Of a stretch of DNA of 64,000 bases, positions 44,455-53,982 are shown piece by piece. Below the pieces are notes generated by a model. The model saw only the letters and a program-made list of their open reading frames with translations. It searched no databases and was not told where the DNA came from. The position numbers and the translations under genes were made by a program. Position 1 is the stretch's first letter, and each line of letters opens with the position of its first letter. The stretch is from Muribaculaceae bacterium (lineage in GTDB: Bacteria; Bacteroidota; Bacteroidia; Bacteroidales; Muribaculaceae). Where the stretch lies: NCBI GenBank assembly GCA_023665425.1, contig JAMPDX010000001.1, positions 666,882-730,881 on the forward strand. The letters run 5' to 3'.

Positions 44455-44772
44455 ATGCATATACATAACACTACTTTCGTTTGCAATGAGCGCGACCTGC
44501 CCAAGCTCCTTGGGTTGATCCGACAGACTGTGATACCCGAAATGTTAAAAGAGGGGCATGCTTCGCGACCTCGTCTGGCACGCGTGGCCTCGTCTCTGTC
44601 ACAAGGCAAAGAGGCCGAAAGCATCTCTCTGCAATTCGAGTTCGACACTCCGGCAGCATACGCTGCATGGAAGCGCTCCCATCTGCCCGTAGTCGAGGAG
44701 GTTGTGACCAAGACTTTTGGTGATAAGGTGTTGTTGTTCAGTACTCTGCTCCAGCAGTTGCCACATGAGTGA
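44455..44772 (+). CDS. DUF4286 family protein
   Basis: A 105-residue protein of the DUF4286 family, with the N-terminus [20 protein letters not shown] and the core [20 protein letters not shown], which looks like a small ferredoxin-like alpha-beta fold. Its biochemical role is not known. It overlaps ruvC by 8 bp, so the two are translationally coupled; this pairing with ruvC is common in Bacteroidales. Confidence 0.85.
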   Translation: MHIHNTTFVCNERDLPKLLGLIRQTVIPEMLKEGHASRPRLARVASSLSQGKEAESISLQFEFDTPAAYAAWKRSHLPVVEEVVTKTFGDKVLLFSTLLQQLPHE

Positions 44773-45373
44773 TTTGTCGCAAACAGCCGCTAATCCGCAT
44801 GCTATTGAGCATGAACGCATCATACTTGGCATCGACCCGGGTACCAACGTCATGGGCTATGCATTGCTCGCCGTAGACAGGGGTAAACCCCATCTCATTG
44901 TCATGGGGGTCATTAAGCTGTCTAAGTTTGAGGACCACTATCTGAGGTTGAGGCGCATTTATGAAAGGGTGAGCTCCCTGGTAGCACAACACTTGCCTGA
45001 TGAGTTGGCTATCGAGGCCCCATTCTTTGGTAAGAATGTACAGAGTATGCTCAAGCTCGGGCGCGCACAGGGGGTGGCTATGGCCGCGGCCCTGGTGCGA
45101 GATTTACCCATTACTGAATACCCACCCACCAGTGTTAAGCAAAGTATTACCGGAGTCGGCTCGGCATCTAAAGAGCAGGTAGCTAATATGTTGCAGCACA
45201 TTCTCAAAATCCCTGACGAAAAGATGCCAGCTCTTCTTGATGCCACAGATGCCCTGGCTGTGGCCATGACTCACTTCTATGAGAGCCGTAAGCCCTCGTT
45301 GCCCAAAGGGCCTAAATCGTGGGCTGATTTCTTGAAACAAAATCCCGATCGACTCGCGCCGCGGCGTAAATAA
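44765..45373 (+). CDS. ruvC: Crossover junction endodeoxyribonuclease RuvC
   Basis: Resolves Holliday junctions together with RuvAB. The ATG at 44765 gives 202 residues. The four catalytic acids are in [16 protein letters not shown] (Asp), [11 protein letters not shown] (Glu) and [12 protein letters not shown] (Asp, Asp). The lysine-rich tail ends with APRRK. An upstream in-frame ATG exists at 44717, but it would extend deep into the DUF4286 gene and has no family match. Confidence 0.96.
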   Translation: MSDLSQTAANPHAIEHERIILGIDPGTNVMGYALLAVDRGKPHLIVMGVIKLSKFEDHYLRLRRIYERVSSLVAQHLPDELAIEAPFFGKNVQSMLKLGRAQGVAMAAALVRDLPITEYPPTSVKQSITGVGSASKEQVANMLQHILKIPDEKMPALLDATDALAVAMTHFYESRKPSLPKGPKSWADFLKQNPDRLAPRRK

Positions 45374-45382
45374 TTTGGAAAA

Positions 45383-45922
45383 ATGATAGATGAAATGCTT
45401 AGGTATAACCGTGAGTTCGTAGCCTCCGGTGCATACAAAGAGTTTGAGAGCTCCAAGTACCCTGACAAGAAGCTTGCTATTGTCACATGCATGGATACCC
45501 GCCTGGTGACACTGTTGCCGGCCGCATTGGGTATCAAGAATGGAGATGTCAAGATGATAAAAAATGCGGGAGGCACCATAACAAACCCTTTTGACTCCAC
45601 TGTGCGCTCACTGCTCGTGGCTGTCTACGAGCTTGGGGTCGAGGAAATTATGGTTATCGGGCACACCGGCTGTGGAGTGCAGGGCATGAATGCCGATGAG
45701 ATGCTTCACCTGATGCTTGAGCGCGGAGTGCCGCAGGAACATATTGATTTGATGTGCCATTGCGGCATCAACCTGAAGGAGTGGCTACATGGTTTCGAAG
45801 ACACCGGCGAAGCTGTGCTTGAGACTGTCGATCTGATATCACACCACCCATTAATGCCCCCCGGTATCACCGTCCGCGGCTACATCATCGACTCCCTCAC
45901 AGGCCGGCTCAATCCCCTATAG
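45383..45922 (+). CDS. Beta-class carbonic anhydrase
   Basis: A 179-residue zinc enzyme that interconverts CO2 and bicarbonate. The zinc ligands are in VTCMDTRL (Cys, with the Asp-Arg dyad) and IGHTGCGVQG (His, Cys). NAGGTITNPFDSTVRSLL follows the first site. The length and motif order fit a clade of short beta carbonic anhydrases. It lies 9 bp after ruvC and is followed by a weak terminator-like stem near 45965-46007. Confidence 0.92.
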   Translation: MIDEMLRYNREFVASGAYKEFESSKYPDKKLAIVTCMDTRLVTLLPAALGIKNGDVKMIKNAGGTITNPFDSTVRSLLVAVYELGVEEIMVIGHTGCGVQGMNADEMLHLMLERGVPQEHIDLMCHCGINLKEWLHGFEDTGEAVLETVDLISHHPLMPPGITVRGYIIDSLTGRLNPL

Positions 45923-46046
45923 TCGTGCCTGTAAGGAAATACACAACGATTAACTGTTACCCCTCCCTGGACCCGAACCGCTTAGCCACGTGTGTCCGGG
46001 GATTTTTATGAGGATGGCAAATTGGCGTACAGGGAAAATAAAAAAA

Positions 46047-46068
46047 GGACAATCGGTGATGATTGTCC
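46047..46068 (-). terminator. Terminator of tRNA-Pro
   Basis: GGACAATC and GATTGTCC form an 8-bp stem. On the minus strand it is followed by TTTTTTTATTTT. Confidence 0.85.
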
Positions 46069-46080
46069 TTTTACTCTCAG

Positions 46081-46155
46081 TCGGGGTGACAAGATTCGAA
46101 CTTGCGACCTCACGCCCCCCAGACGCGTACTCTAAACCTACTGAGCTACACCCCG
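46081..46155 (-). tRNA. tRNA-Pro (anticodon GGG)
   Basis: Minus-strand cloverleaf with acceptor CGGGGTG/CACCCCG, D arm TAGCTCAGTAGG, anticodon loop CTGGGGG and T arm AAGTTCGAATCTT. CCA is not encoded. The anticodon stem has two G-U pairs. Confidence 0.93.
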
Positions 46156-46396
46156 AGAGTTGCTTCGTAGGAAGCTCTTTTGTTACCAAGCTTTGTGCTC
46201 TCACAAGCTTTTGGAGTGGCGTTGCTTCCCTTAAGCGAGTGCAAAGTTAGAGCCTTTTCCTGAATTGACCAAATATTTTCTTAACTTTTTTAAATTATTT
46301 TTTCAAGACTGATGATTTTTAAAATGTAATATATTGATAATTAATAATATATAGTTATGTAAAAAAGTGCGAAAAAATAGCTGCTTCACCATGTGG
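46156..46396. other. Intergenic, no gene seen
   Basis: AT-rich divergent region between tRNA-Pro and the DUF5715 gene. Only the promoter at 46397-46427 is clear. Confidence 0.4.
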
Positions 46397-46427
46397 TTGT
46401 AAATACGCTTTTTTTTCACTAATTTTG
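46397..46427 (+). promoter_or_regulatory. Bacteroidetes-type promoter for the DUF5715-AsmA-HAD-aroB operon
   Basis: TTG, 20 nt, TAATTTTG, ending 36 bp before the ATG at 46463. Confidence 0.75.
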
Positions 46428-46462
46428 CATGGTGGAGTGTTCAATATCCTCCTGTAATCAAT

Positions 46463-47278
46463 ATGCGGAAGTTAGGCAAAATATTAATATACACTACAAT
46501 ATCGTTGGCTTCTATAGGTATGTCAATGGGCATCGCATCCTGCAGTGGCTCAAATGAGGACAACACCGAAGAGCTTGAAGAGATTATGGGCATGGCCGGT
46601 GCAAAGTCAGACGTGCATAAATACTATACGGACCCATTGGGCTATACCATGGATAACACAGTGCATAAACCTCTGAAAGGGAAAAATATCCCCTCCGGTC
46701 CCAGACATCATGACCGTGTACATGTAAATAATATCGGTCCCCTTAAAGAGGTGTTCAACGATAGCAATAAGTTCCAATTGGAGTGGGCTGAGAAGTTAGG
46801 TATCGAGCCGATAAGCTCACTCAAAGATGCTTACCGCACGAACCGGCCCTTGATACGAATAACGGATTGTCAAGCATATGGTGTAGACAATCTTACTCAC
46901 TCTGTACCATATCTCGTGCCCGAAGCTGCCGACTTGCTCAAGACAATAGGATATAATTTTATCGATTCTCTCGCCAATCGCGGTGTGGATGGATACAAGA
47001 TAAAGGTCACCAGCCTGTTGCGGACCCCTGCCACTGTCAAGAGCCTGAAGCGTGTCAATAAAAACGCCACTGAAAATTCCGCTCATCAGTATGGCACCAC
47101 CTTCGATATCAGTTGGTCAAAATTTATATGTGCCGACCCTACACGCACAATAGATGAGGGTGACCTGAAAAACATCCTTGCCGAAGTGCTCGAGGACCTG
47201 CATAAGCAGAAGCGATGCATGGTGAAGTTTGAAAAGAAGACTGCCTGTTTTCATATTACCGTCACAAAACCTAAATGA
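46463..47278 (+). CDS. DUF5715 lipoprotein with M15-like motifs
   Basis: A 271-residue predicted lipoprotein (Cys27, GIASC). The C-terminal half contains TSLLRTPATVKSLKRVN, SAHQYGTTFDISW and FHITV. These match the order of metal ligands in M15 D,D-peptidases (SxHxxGxAxD, then a late His), so it may be a zinc peptidase acting on peptidoglycan (inference). It is first in an operon with AsmA-like, HAD and aroB genes; its stop overlaps the next start by 4 bp. Confidence 0.82.
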   Translation: MRKLGKILIYTTISLASIGMSMGIASCSGSNEDNTEELEEIMGMAGAKSDVHKYYTDPLGYTMDNTVHKPLKGKNIPSGPRHHDRVHVNNIGPLKEVFNDSNKFQLEWAEKLGIEPISSLKDAYRTNRPLIRITDCQAYGVDNLTHSVPYLVPEAADLLKTIGYNFIDSLANRGVDGYKIKVTSLLRTPATVKSLKRVNKNATENSAHQYGTTFDISWSKFICADPTRTIDEGDLKNILAEVLEDLHKQKRCMVKFEKKTACFHITVTKPK

Positions 47279-50200
47279 CAATGTCTGTGGAGGACAAAAA
47301 AAATATCATCCCTAAGCCGGCCGATGAGGCTGCCAATGTTAACGGCCAAGCTGCTGAGACACCTCAAAAAGGAACCAAGCCAGGCAAACCTCTGTGGAGA
47401 CGATTGCTGAAAATAACCGCTTGGGTAGCAGGCTGCCTGATAGGGCTGCTATTGCTCCTGATGTGCCTCGTGGCATGGATACTGACCCCCGAACGCCTGA
47501 CTCCCTTGGTGGAGAAATATGGTAGTGAGTATCTCAAAGCCGATGTCAAGGCAGAGCGTGTGGAGCTGACTATCTGGAGCTCCTTCCCTCATATACGGCT
47601 CGATGTCACCAACTTGCATCTCAAGTCTCGCACTCTGCAAGGGCTGCCGGACTCCATAATGATGCAGCTCGGACCCAACCCCGAGCAATTGCTTGATGTC
47701 AGCACCTTGAGCGGCTCTATAAATCCGTGGCGGCTGCTCGACGGTACGATATCCCTCGGCGATCTTACCGCTACCGGCCTATGTGTCAACCTTGTAAGCT
47801 ATAACGATAGTATTAACAACTATATGATAGTCCCCGAGTCTGAGGAGAAAAAGGAGGAGACATCCGAGCCCTGGAAGATACGGTTCGGCCATATAGACGT
47901 GACAGCTCCGAGGATACGCTACTTCGACGCCGCTGCCGGCATGGAGGTGCTCATGGCATCCACCACATTAAGTGTCAAACCGGAAAACGACGAGTGTAGC
48001 AAGCTCTCAACTCGATTGCTGGGTAACCTATCCCTCAAGCTTGACTGCGAGACATACCTCAACAATTGGCCCACCTCATTGTCAGGCCCTGTGGATATGA
48101 ACCTCAACACCATGGACTTTGACCTGCCTGATTATAGTTTCTCATTGGCTATCTTCTCCGGTAAAATCAAAACCGGGGTCAGCCTTGGCGAACATCCATA
48201 TCTGAAGAGCCTAAGTTTGACCCTCGACCCAATTGACATTGCATCTGTCCTGGGCTACTTGCCCGAGGCGATGGTTGACGAAATGCCCATGCTCCGGCAG
48301 ATAGACACCGACATGACACTGGCGATTTGGGCCGACATCAAAGAGTCATGGCATTTTGATGCTCCCAACTTGCCCAATGTCTCTGTCACCTTCGAAATCC
48401 CTGATAGCCGGTTTGCCCTCAATGACGAGAAGGGGCTGCAGATGATTGACATAGACCATCTTGCTCTGCAGGGCTCAATGCTTTATAATGGTGCCAATCC
48501 CGCCGAGAGCAGCCTGGAGATACCCTTATTCAGCCTCTCCGGTCCCGGCATGGACTTGCAGATGAACGCCACTGTACAGGAAATGCTATCAGACAACCCA
48601 TACATCATAGTCGGTTCGCAGGGAGAGCTTGACCTGAATGCTCTCGTCGCCTTGATGCCGGATGCCGGCTCGAAGCTCAATGGCCATGTTGAGGCCGATG
48701 CGCAAATCAAAGCGCGTCTTGAGGATATGATGGAGCTGCGATATGAGAATATCGAGGCCAATGGCTCACTGTTGATTCGAGACCTACTGTGTGAGATACC
48801 CTCATGGACTCTTAAACTGTATTCAAATCTGGCAAAATTCTCCTTCGGAAATGCCTTGGCTGATGAGGGTTCGCATGCCTCAGGCGCGCTGTCGGCTCGT
48901 GCCGAGATAGATGAGCTGGAATACTCTTCCTCCGGCATACTCATAAATCTGAATGACGCCACACTACGTGCCGGCGCCTCGAAAGAATTGCTCACACGCA
49001 CCAACGGCAATGAGATTACCCCCATGGGCTTGCTACTCACAGCCGGAAAATTCAAAATGGACTCCGAGGCCGACACCACTAAAATAAGGATGAACAATAT
49101 GCGTGCTGACGGCTCCTTGACACGTTATCAAGGGAATGCCGAGTCACCCCTGCTAAAAGCCTCTTTCTCGGCCGACAGGTTGCTATATGCCGATCCCACC
49201 ATGCGATTGGGCATGAAGGAGTTTGACTCCAACATCTCAGCACATTTGCGCGAACGCAAAAACAAGGGTAAACACAAGCCAAACGGGCAGCGTGCACGCC
49301 AAGAGAATGTGATGACTGTGGAGGTGGATGATGGTGTGAAGAGCTTGTTCAAGACTTGGGGTATCAATGGTAACCTATCTTCTGACAAAGTGCGCGTGAC
49401 TCACCTGATGTATCCTGTGCCGGTCAATTTGTCGAATCTCAATTTTGACTTCTCGCTCGATTCAGTCAAGCTTCATTCGGCCTACCTGCAAAGCGAGAAT
49501 AATGCGCTGACCCTCTCCGGTACCATCTCCAATATACGCCAGTTGATGTTGGGTCGTACTCGCAAACCTCTGACTATAAGGCTTAATGCCAATATCGAAT
49601 CGATTGACCTTAATCAAGTGATATATAACTTCATGCTTGGGTCAGCCCTCACCGAGCAGAGGGGATACCTGGCTCGCTTAAGTCCGGAAGAGCAGGATGC
49701 CATAGTGCGTGCCGCCGCCGCTGTAGACACTGTGCAATCGCTCGCTTCAGACTCAATACCTCTCACCTTGCCCCGCAACATCGATGCCCTGGTGCGTCTG
49801 CGCGCCAACAAAGCGCTGTATGGCGACATAAATATGTATGACATGCGTGCCGATTTGGCCATTAATGACGGAGCTGCTTCTATTGACTCTCTAATGGCCA
49901 CTACCGACTTTGGTAACGCATACCTCAACCTGCTGTATAACAGTCGTAATCCTGAGCTGCTCAACTTGGCAATCGATTTGGGCTTCTCCGAGATTGACCT
50001 GCAGAAACTGTTCCAGACCTTCCCGACCATCACCGATATGGCCCCACAACTCATTGACTTGAGCGGTGTGGTGGGTGCCAAGTTAGTGGGTTCGTTCGAT
50101 ATGTATCCCAATATGGATATTGACTTCAACTCCATGAACGCTATGCTCAACCTCTCAGGTGAGCAACTCACCTTAGAGCAAAGTCCCCTAATCCGCAAAG

Positions 50201-50820
50201 TGGCACATATGATGCTTATACGCAAGAAAGGCCCGCTCGAAATTACCGATATGGATATCCAGATTTCGCTGCATGACAATGTGTTACGCCTGTACCCCTT
50301 CAAGTTTGGCATGGAAAAATACCGCTTTGCGTTGCTCGGACAGAATGATTTCGCATCAAATATGTATTATCATCTGTCGGTATTGAAGTCTCCCATACCT
50401 TTCAAGTTTGGTATCAATATCAAAGGCACATTCGATAAGCCGAAATTGCGATTTGGAGGTGCCAAATATAAGGAAAACGAGGCTCAACAGATGGTTGACT
50501 TGATTGAGACACAGCGAGTAAACTTTGTGAAGGCCATGCGCCTGGAGTTGCGTAAACTTATCAACAGGGCCGCCGTTACCTATGCCAATCAGCCCGAATA
50601 CGACCGCTATGGCATTGACAAAGAGATGAAGAGCAATGGAGCCGACAGTGGTACTGATGATTCAAATTTCAGTTCACCGGTAGATATGCTCAATAATGCA
50701 CTTAAGGTGCCCATGATTAAATCGTTGGGAGGCAGCAGTGACATCGTCAAGGCCTTCAACGACAAATATGTCAACAAGGAGCAGGAAGACTCCAAAAGCA
50801 AAAAGAAGAAAAAGAAATGA
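47275..50820 (+). CDS. AsmA-like protein
   Basis: An 1181-residue membrane-anchored protein. After a charged N-terminus, one transmembrane segment (about 50-72: ITAWVAGCLIGLLLLLMCLV) leads into a long periplasmic beta-rich region with the AsmA-type start PLVEKYGSEYLKADVKAERVEL. The C-terminal part (YPFKFGMEKYRFALLGQND, IPFKFGINIKGTFDKPKL) is AsmA-like. AsmA and related repeating beta-groove proteins are linked to lipid movement between membranes. The end is lysine-rich (SKSKKKKKK). It overlaps both neighbours by 4 bp. Confidence 0.87.
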   Translation: MTMSVEDKKNIIPKPADEAANVNGQAAETPQKGTKPGKPLWRRLLKITAWVAGCLIGLLLLLMCLVAWILTPERLTPLVEKYGSEYLKADVKAERVELTIWSSFPHIRLDVTNLHLKSRTLQGLPDSIMMQLGPNPEQLLDVSTLSGSINPWRLLDGTISLGDLTATGLCVNLVSYNDSINNYMIVPESEEKKEETSEPWKIRFGHIDVTAPRIRYFDAAAGMEVLMASTTLSVKPENDECSKLSTRLLGNLSLKLDCETYLNNWPTSLSGPVDMNLNTMDFDLPDYSFSLAIFSGKIKTGVSLGEHPYLKSLSLTLDPIDIASVLGYLPEAMVDEMPMLRQIDTDMTLAIWADIKESWHFDAPNLPNVSVTFEIPDSRFALNDEKGLQMIDIDHLALQGSMLYNGANPAESSLEIPLFSLSGPGMDLQMNATVQEMLSDNPYIIVGSQGELDLNALVALMPDAGSKLNGHVEADAQIKARLEDMMELRYENIEANGSLLIRDLLCEIPSWTLKLYSNLAKFSFGNALADEGSHASGALSARAEIDELEYSSSGILINLNDATLRAGASKELLTRTNGNEITPMGLLLTAGKFKMDSEADTTKIRMNNMRADGSLTRYQGNAESPLLKASFSADRLLYADPTMRLGMKEFDSNISAHLRERKNKGKHKPNGQRARQENVMTVEVDDGVKSLFKTWGINGNLSSDKVRVTHLMYPVPVNLSNLNFDFSLDSVKLHSAYLQSENNALTLSGTISNIRQLMLGRTRKPLTIRLNANIESIDLNQVIYNFMLGSALTEQRGYLARLSPEEQDAIVRAAAAVDTVQSLASDSIPLTLPRNIDALVRLRANKALYGDINMYDMRADLAINDGAASIDSLMATTDFGNAYLNLLYNSRNPELLNLAIDLGFSEIDLQKLFQTFPTITDMAPQLIDLSGVVGAKLVGSFDMYPNMDIDFNSMNAMLNLSGEQLTLEQSPLIRKVAHMMLIRKKGPLEITDMDIQISLHDNVLRLYPFKFGMEKYRFALLGQNDFASNMYYHLSVLKSPIPFKFGINIKGTFDKPKLRFGGAKYKENEAQQMVDLIETQRVNFVKAMRLELRKLINRAAVTYANQPEYDRYGIDKEMKSNGADSGTDDSNFSSPVDMLNNALKVPMIKSLGGSSDIVKAFNDKYVNKEQEDSKSKKKKKK

Positions 50821-51557
50821 CAGATAGCAGCCAATCTGTAGCTCGCTATTGCGATCGCCACGGGCTTGAACAATGGTCACCTCAGGTCGCCCTCATCGAC
50901 ATGGACGGAGTGTTGTATGACTCAATGCCCGGGCATGCCGCAGCATGGAAAATGATGATGGATGAACAGGGTGTGCCATGCACCCTCGATGAGTTTTTCT
51001 TATATGAAGGCATGACAGGCAAGGCCACCATAGAATTGCTTCTTCGTCAGAGGCTTAATCGTGACCCCAAGCCGGGAGAAGTGGAGCACCTGTATGCTCT
51101 GAAGTCGGAATACTTCAAGCAGCAGGGCCCACGCAAACCAATGCCCGGAGCAGCCCAAATGCTCAGTGAGCTGATGCAAGCCGGAGTAAAGAGAGTACTT
51201 GTCACCGGGTCTGCACAGCACAGCCTGCTGGAGAGTCTGGAGCATGATTATCCGGGTGCTTTTCGGGCTGATATGCGCGTCACGGCCTTGGATGTAACAA
51301 AAGGTAAGCCTGACCCTCAGCCATACCTTAAAGGACTCGAGAAGGCCGGTGTAGAGTGCACTCAGGCCATGGTGATAGAGAATGCACCCCTCGGTGTGCA
51401 GGCCGGCCATGCTGCCGGTTGTTTTACTGTCGGACTTACCACCGGGCCGGTCCCGCCGCAAGCACTCATTGATGCCGGAGCTGACATCATTTTCTCATCT
51501 ATGCAAGAGTTTGCCGACAACCTACCCTCATTCTTAGACACAATCTTAGAACCATAG
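50817..51557 (+). CDS. HAD family phosphatase, beta-phosphoglucomutase-like
   Basis: A 246-residue HAD hydrolase with motif I DMDGVLYDS (residues 22-30), a helical cap, motif II VTGSAQ, motif III lysine in TKGKPDPQPY and motif IV VIENAPLGVQAG. The motif I Asp pair indicates phosphoryl transfer through an aspartyl-phosphate. The substrate is probably a small sugar or polyol phosphate, not known. It overlaps the AsmA-like gene by 4 bp and is 2 bp from aroB. Confidence 0.9.
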   Translation: MTDSSQSVARYCDRHGLEQWSPQVALIDMDGVLYDSMPGHAAAWKMMMDEQGVPCTLDEFFLYEGMTGKATIELLLRQRLNRDPKPGEVEHLYALKSEYFKQQGPRKPMPGAAQMLSELMQAGVKRVLVTGSAQHSLLESLEHDYPGAFRADMRVTALDVTKGKPDPQPYLKGLEKAGVECTQAMVIENAPLGVQAGHAAGCFTVGLTTGPVPPQALIDAGADIIFSSMQEFADNLPSFLDTILEP

Positions 51558-51559
51558 AA

Positions 51560-52639
51560 ATGCGCAACAACATTGTCTTCAAAATTGATATCCGAGAGGA
51601 GCTTTCTCGAATTCTTGATGAGCTCGCACCATCACAGTGCGTGCTGATATACCCCGAAAATAATGGCCACAAATTACTGCCGAATATTTTAGGGATAGAG
51701 CAGTTGTCATGCGCAATACATTTGCCTCATCCCGAAGGAGAGCAGAATAAAACTATTGCAACTGCTACGCAATTATGGAGCAAGATGTTGGAGGCCGGAG
51801 TAAATCGAAAAGCTGTGGTAATAAATTTGGGTGGTGGCATGACTACCGATTTAGGCGGCTTTGTGGCTGCTTGTTATATGCGAGGTGTAAAGTATATCAA
51901 CATACCCACCACCTTGCTGGCACAGGTAGATGCTTCATGCGGGGGTAAGACAGGTGTAAATCTCGATGGTGTAAAGAATATAATCGGTGCATTTGCGGCA
52001 CCTTATGCAACTATTATTTCACCTCGATTTTTCGGCACACTGCCCCCGGAACAATCACTCTCCGGGTGGGCCGAGATGCTCAAACACAGCCTGCTTATGG
52101 GCAAAGAGACCGCCTCCCGATATTTGGAATTGGACCCCCTCTCTATACCGATGATTGATATGCTCATCTTAATAAATGAGTCAGTAAATTTCAAAAAGAG
52201 AGTCACAGATATTGATCCTTGCGAGAGTGGATACCGACGTATACTTAATCTCGGGCACACAATAGGTCATGCCCTGGAGGCGTATTATAACGAACAGGGC
52301 TACACCCACGGCTCAGAAAGTTCCCTTACTCACGGGCATGCAGTAGCTTACGGCACACTTGCAGCGCTTGTGCTCAGCAAGATGCTCTTGGGCTGTGATG
52401 CCAATTTGATGTATCGTTATGCCAACACCATCAAACGACTTTATCCGCCAATACCCATTAAATGCGACCATTACAAAAAGCTCCTTGAACTGATGCACCA
52501 TGACAAAAAGAATACTGATAACAATCTTGTGCATTTTGTCTTGATAGGTGCCGACGACACTCCAGTAGAAGCATATCCCGTAGATGATGCCACCATACAA
52601 AATGCCCTTGACATCACCCGCGATTTGTTGGGATTATGA
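51560..52639 (+). CDS. aroB: 3-dehydroquinate synthase
   Basis: The second step of the shikimate pathway: it converts DAHP to 3-dehydroquinate using NAD and a metal. The 359-residue protein has NLGGGMTTDLGGFVAACYMRG, IPTTLLAQVDASCGGKTGVN, the metal-site LGHTIGHALEAYY and LTHGHAVAYGTL. It is the last gene of the operon started at 46463. The other aro genes are elsewhere. Confidence 0.96.
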   Translation: MRNNIVFKIDIREELSRILDELAPSQCVLIYPENNGHKLLPNILGIEQLSCAIHLPHPEGEQNKTIATATQLWSKMLEAGVNRKAVVINLGGGMTTDLGGFVAACYMRGVKYINIPTTLLAQVDASCGGKTGVNLDGVKNIIGAFAAPYATIISPRFFGTLPPEQSLSGWAEMLKHSLLMGKETASRYLELDPLSIPMIDMLILINESVNFKKRVTDIDPCESGYRRILNLGHTIGHALEAYYNEQGYTHGSESSLTHGHAVAYGTLAALVLSKMLLGCDANLMYRYANTIKRLYPPIPIKCDHYKKLLELMHHDKKNTDNNLVHFVLIGADDTPVEAYPVDDATIQNALDITRDLLGL

Positions 52640-52670
52640 CGTATCAACAAGTTTTTTTAACGTGATGTTT

Positions 52671-52701
52671 TTTGTAAGGTCAGGGGAAGTCGCTAATTTT
52701 G
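52671..52701 (+). promoter_or_regulatory. Bacteroidetes-type promoter for the membrane glycosyltransferase
   Basis: TTTG (52671-52674), 19 nt, TAATTTTG (52694-52701), 29 bp before the ATG. The leader contains AAATTGAGCAGACAC (52711-52725), which recurs in the arm of the element at 53983. Confidence 0.75.
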
Positions 52702-52730
52702 CAATAAAATAAATTGAGCAGACACATACA

Positions 52731-53918
52731 ATGTACTTCAACCTCGATATCAATATATATAGTTTGGCTCTGCTCGGAGCCACATTCCTTTTTGCCTTAT
52801 TAAGCGCGCTTATCGGACTTCGGCAGATGCGCAAAGTGGCTCGTGCAGCGCGCCGTGTGTCTGCAGAACCGACCGAGGATGAGTCTCTTCCCGGAATTTC
52901 GGTGATAGTTTATGCTCACAATGCTGAACGCAATATCGAGGCGCTCATCACCGAGCTGCTGCAACAAGACCACCCCAATTTTGAGGTCATTATAGTAAAT
53001 GACGCCTCCATAGACAACACCCGCGAGATAGTCGAAAATATGATTGGTACTGACCCGAGACTATATATGACATTTGTCTCCGACACAGCCAAGAATATCA
53101 GTCATCGCAAACTTGCATATACTGTCGGTCTCCGTGCTGCCAAATATCCGGTGGCATTACTTACATCCTCTAATATTCACATCCCATCACAAAGTTGGTT
53201 GCGATTGATGTCTGCCCCCTTTACTGACCCGAATATTGAGGTAGGTATCGGCACAGACTATATCCCCAAAGATACTGACAGGGGAGTCAGCAAATATTGG
53301 CGCTCCTTTGATACCTTGACCTCCGATACTCGATGGTTAGGAGCATCATTGCTCGGCCATCCCTACCGAGGCACTGCTTATAATCTGGCCTTCCGCGTAG
53401 AGACATTTTTCAATCACAAAGGCTTTGCATCTACCAATCGCTTCCAGGCCGGTGAAGATGATATCTTTGTAAACGAGATATCCACTCCGGAGAATACAAG
53501 GACCATTTTCCTGCCTGAAACTATGGTAGCCGTCGATATGCCCGAAGATGAATATCCGCGGTTGTGGAAGCGTCGCAAAGAGCGCTACACCTTCACTTCC
53601 CGCTACCTGCACACCGGTGCTCTGAGGACACAAGGCTTCCAGAGTCTGAGCGTGTGGGTCTGCCTGCTGAGCGGCATAGCAGCGGCTGTTTTGAGTCTGC
53701 CTAATCTGCTGCCTGCCTGTGCCTCACTGCTGATATTGTTGCTGCTTTGGGCAGACCAGATATGTGTATATCGCCGTGCAGCCAAAGCTATGAGAGCCAT
53801 ACGCCTGTGGTGGTCTGTACCCCTGTTTTGGCTCATACGTCCGATAGTCAACGCATGCTATCGTGCGGGTTTCCAGGCCAATAAACATACCAACTATACT
53901 TGGCAACAACCTCATTGA
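52731..53918 (+). CDS. Membrane glycosyltransferase family 2
   Basis: A 395-residue protein with an N-terminal membrane segment (about 9-27), a GT-A domain (ISVIVYAHNAERNIEALI, VIIVNDASIDNT, TSSNIHIPSQSWL, GEDDIFVNEI) and two hydrophobic C-terminal segments (about 305-350). This is the layout of processive, membrane-bound GT2 enzymes. The acceptor-side QxxRW motif is replaced by WKRRKERYTF, so processivity is uncertain. It has its own promoter and is followed by the repeat element at 53983. Confidence 0.87.
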   Translation: MYFNLDINIYSLALLGATFLFALLSALIGLRQMRKVARAARRVSAEPTEDESLPGISVIVYAHNAERNIEALITELLQQDHPNFEVIIVNDASIDNTREIVENMIGTDPRLYMTFVSDTAKNISHRKLAYTVGLRAAKYPVALLTSSNIHIPSQSWLRLMSAPFTDPNIEVGIGTDYIPKDTDRGVSKYWRSFDTLTSDTRWLGASLLGHPYRGTAYNLAFRVETFFNHKGFASTNRFQAGEDDIFVNEISTPENTRTIFLPETMVAVDMPEDEYPRLWKRRKERYTFTSRYLHTGALRTQGFQSLSVWVCLLSGIAAAVLSLPNLLPACASLLILLLLWADQICVYRRAAKAMRAIRLWWSVPLFWLIRPIVNACYRAGFQANKHTNYTWQQPH

Positions 53919-53982
53919 TGCCGAGTAGAAATGCATATCGTCTCCGGCTATTTGCCGGAGAAAAAATCTCATAAAATGGAAA

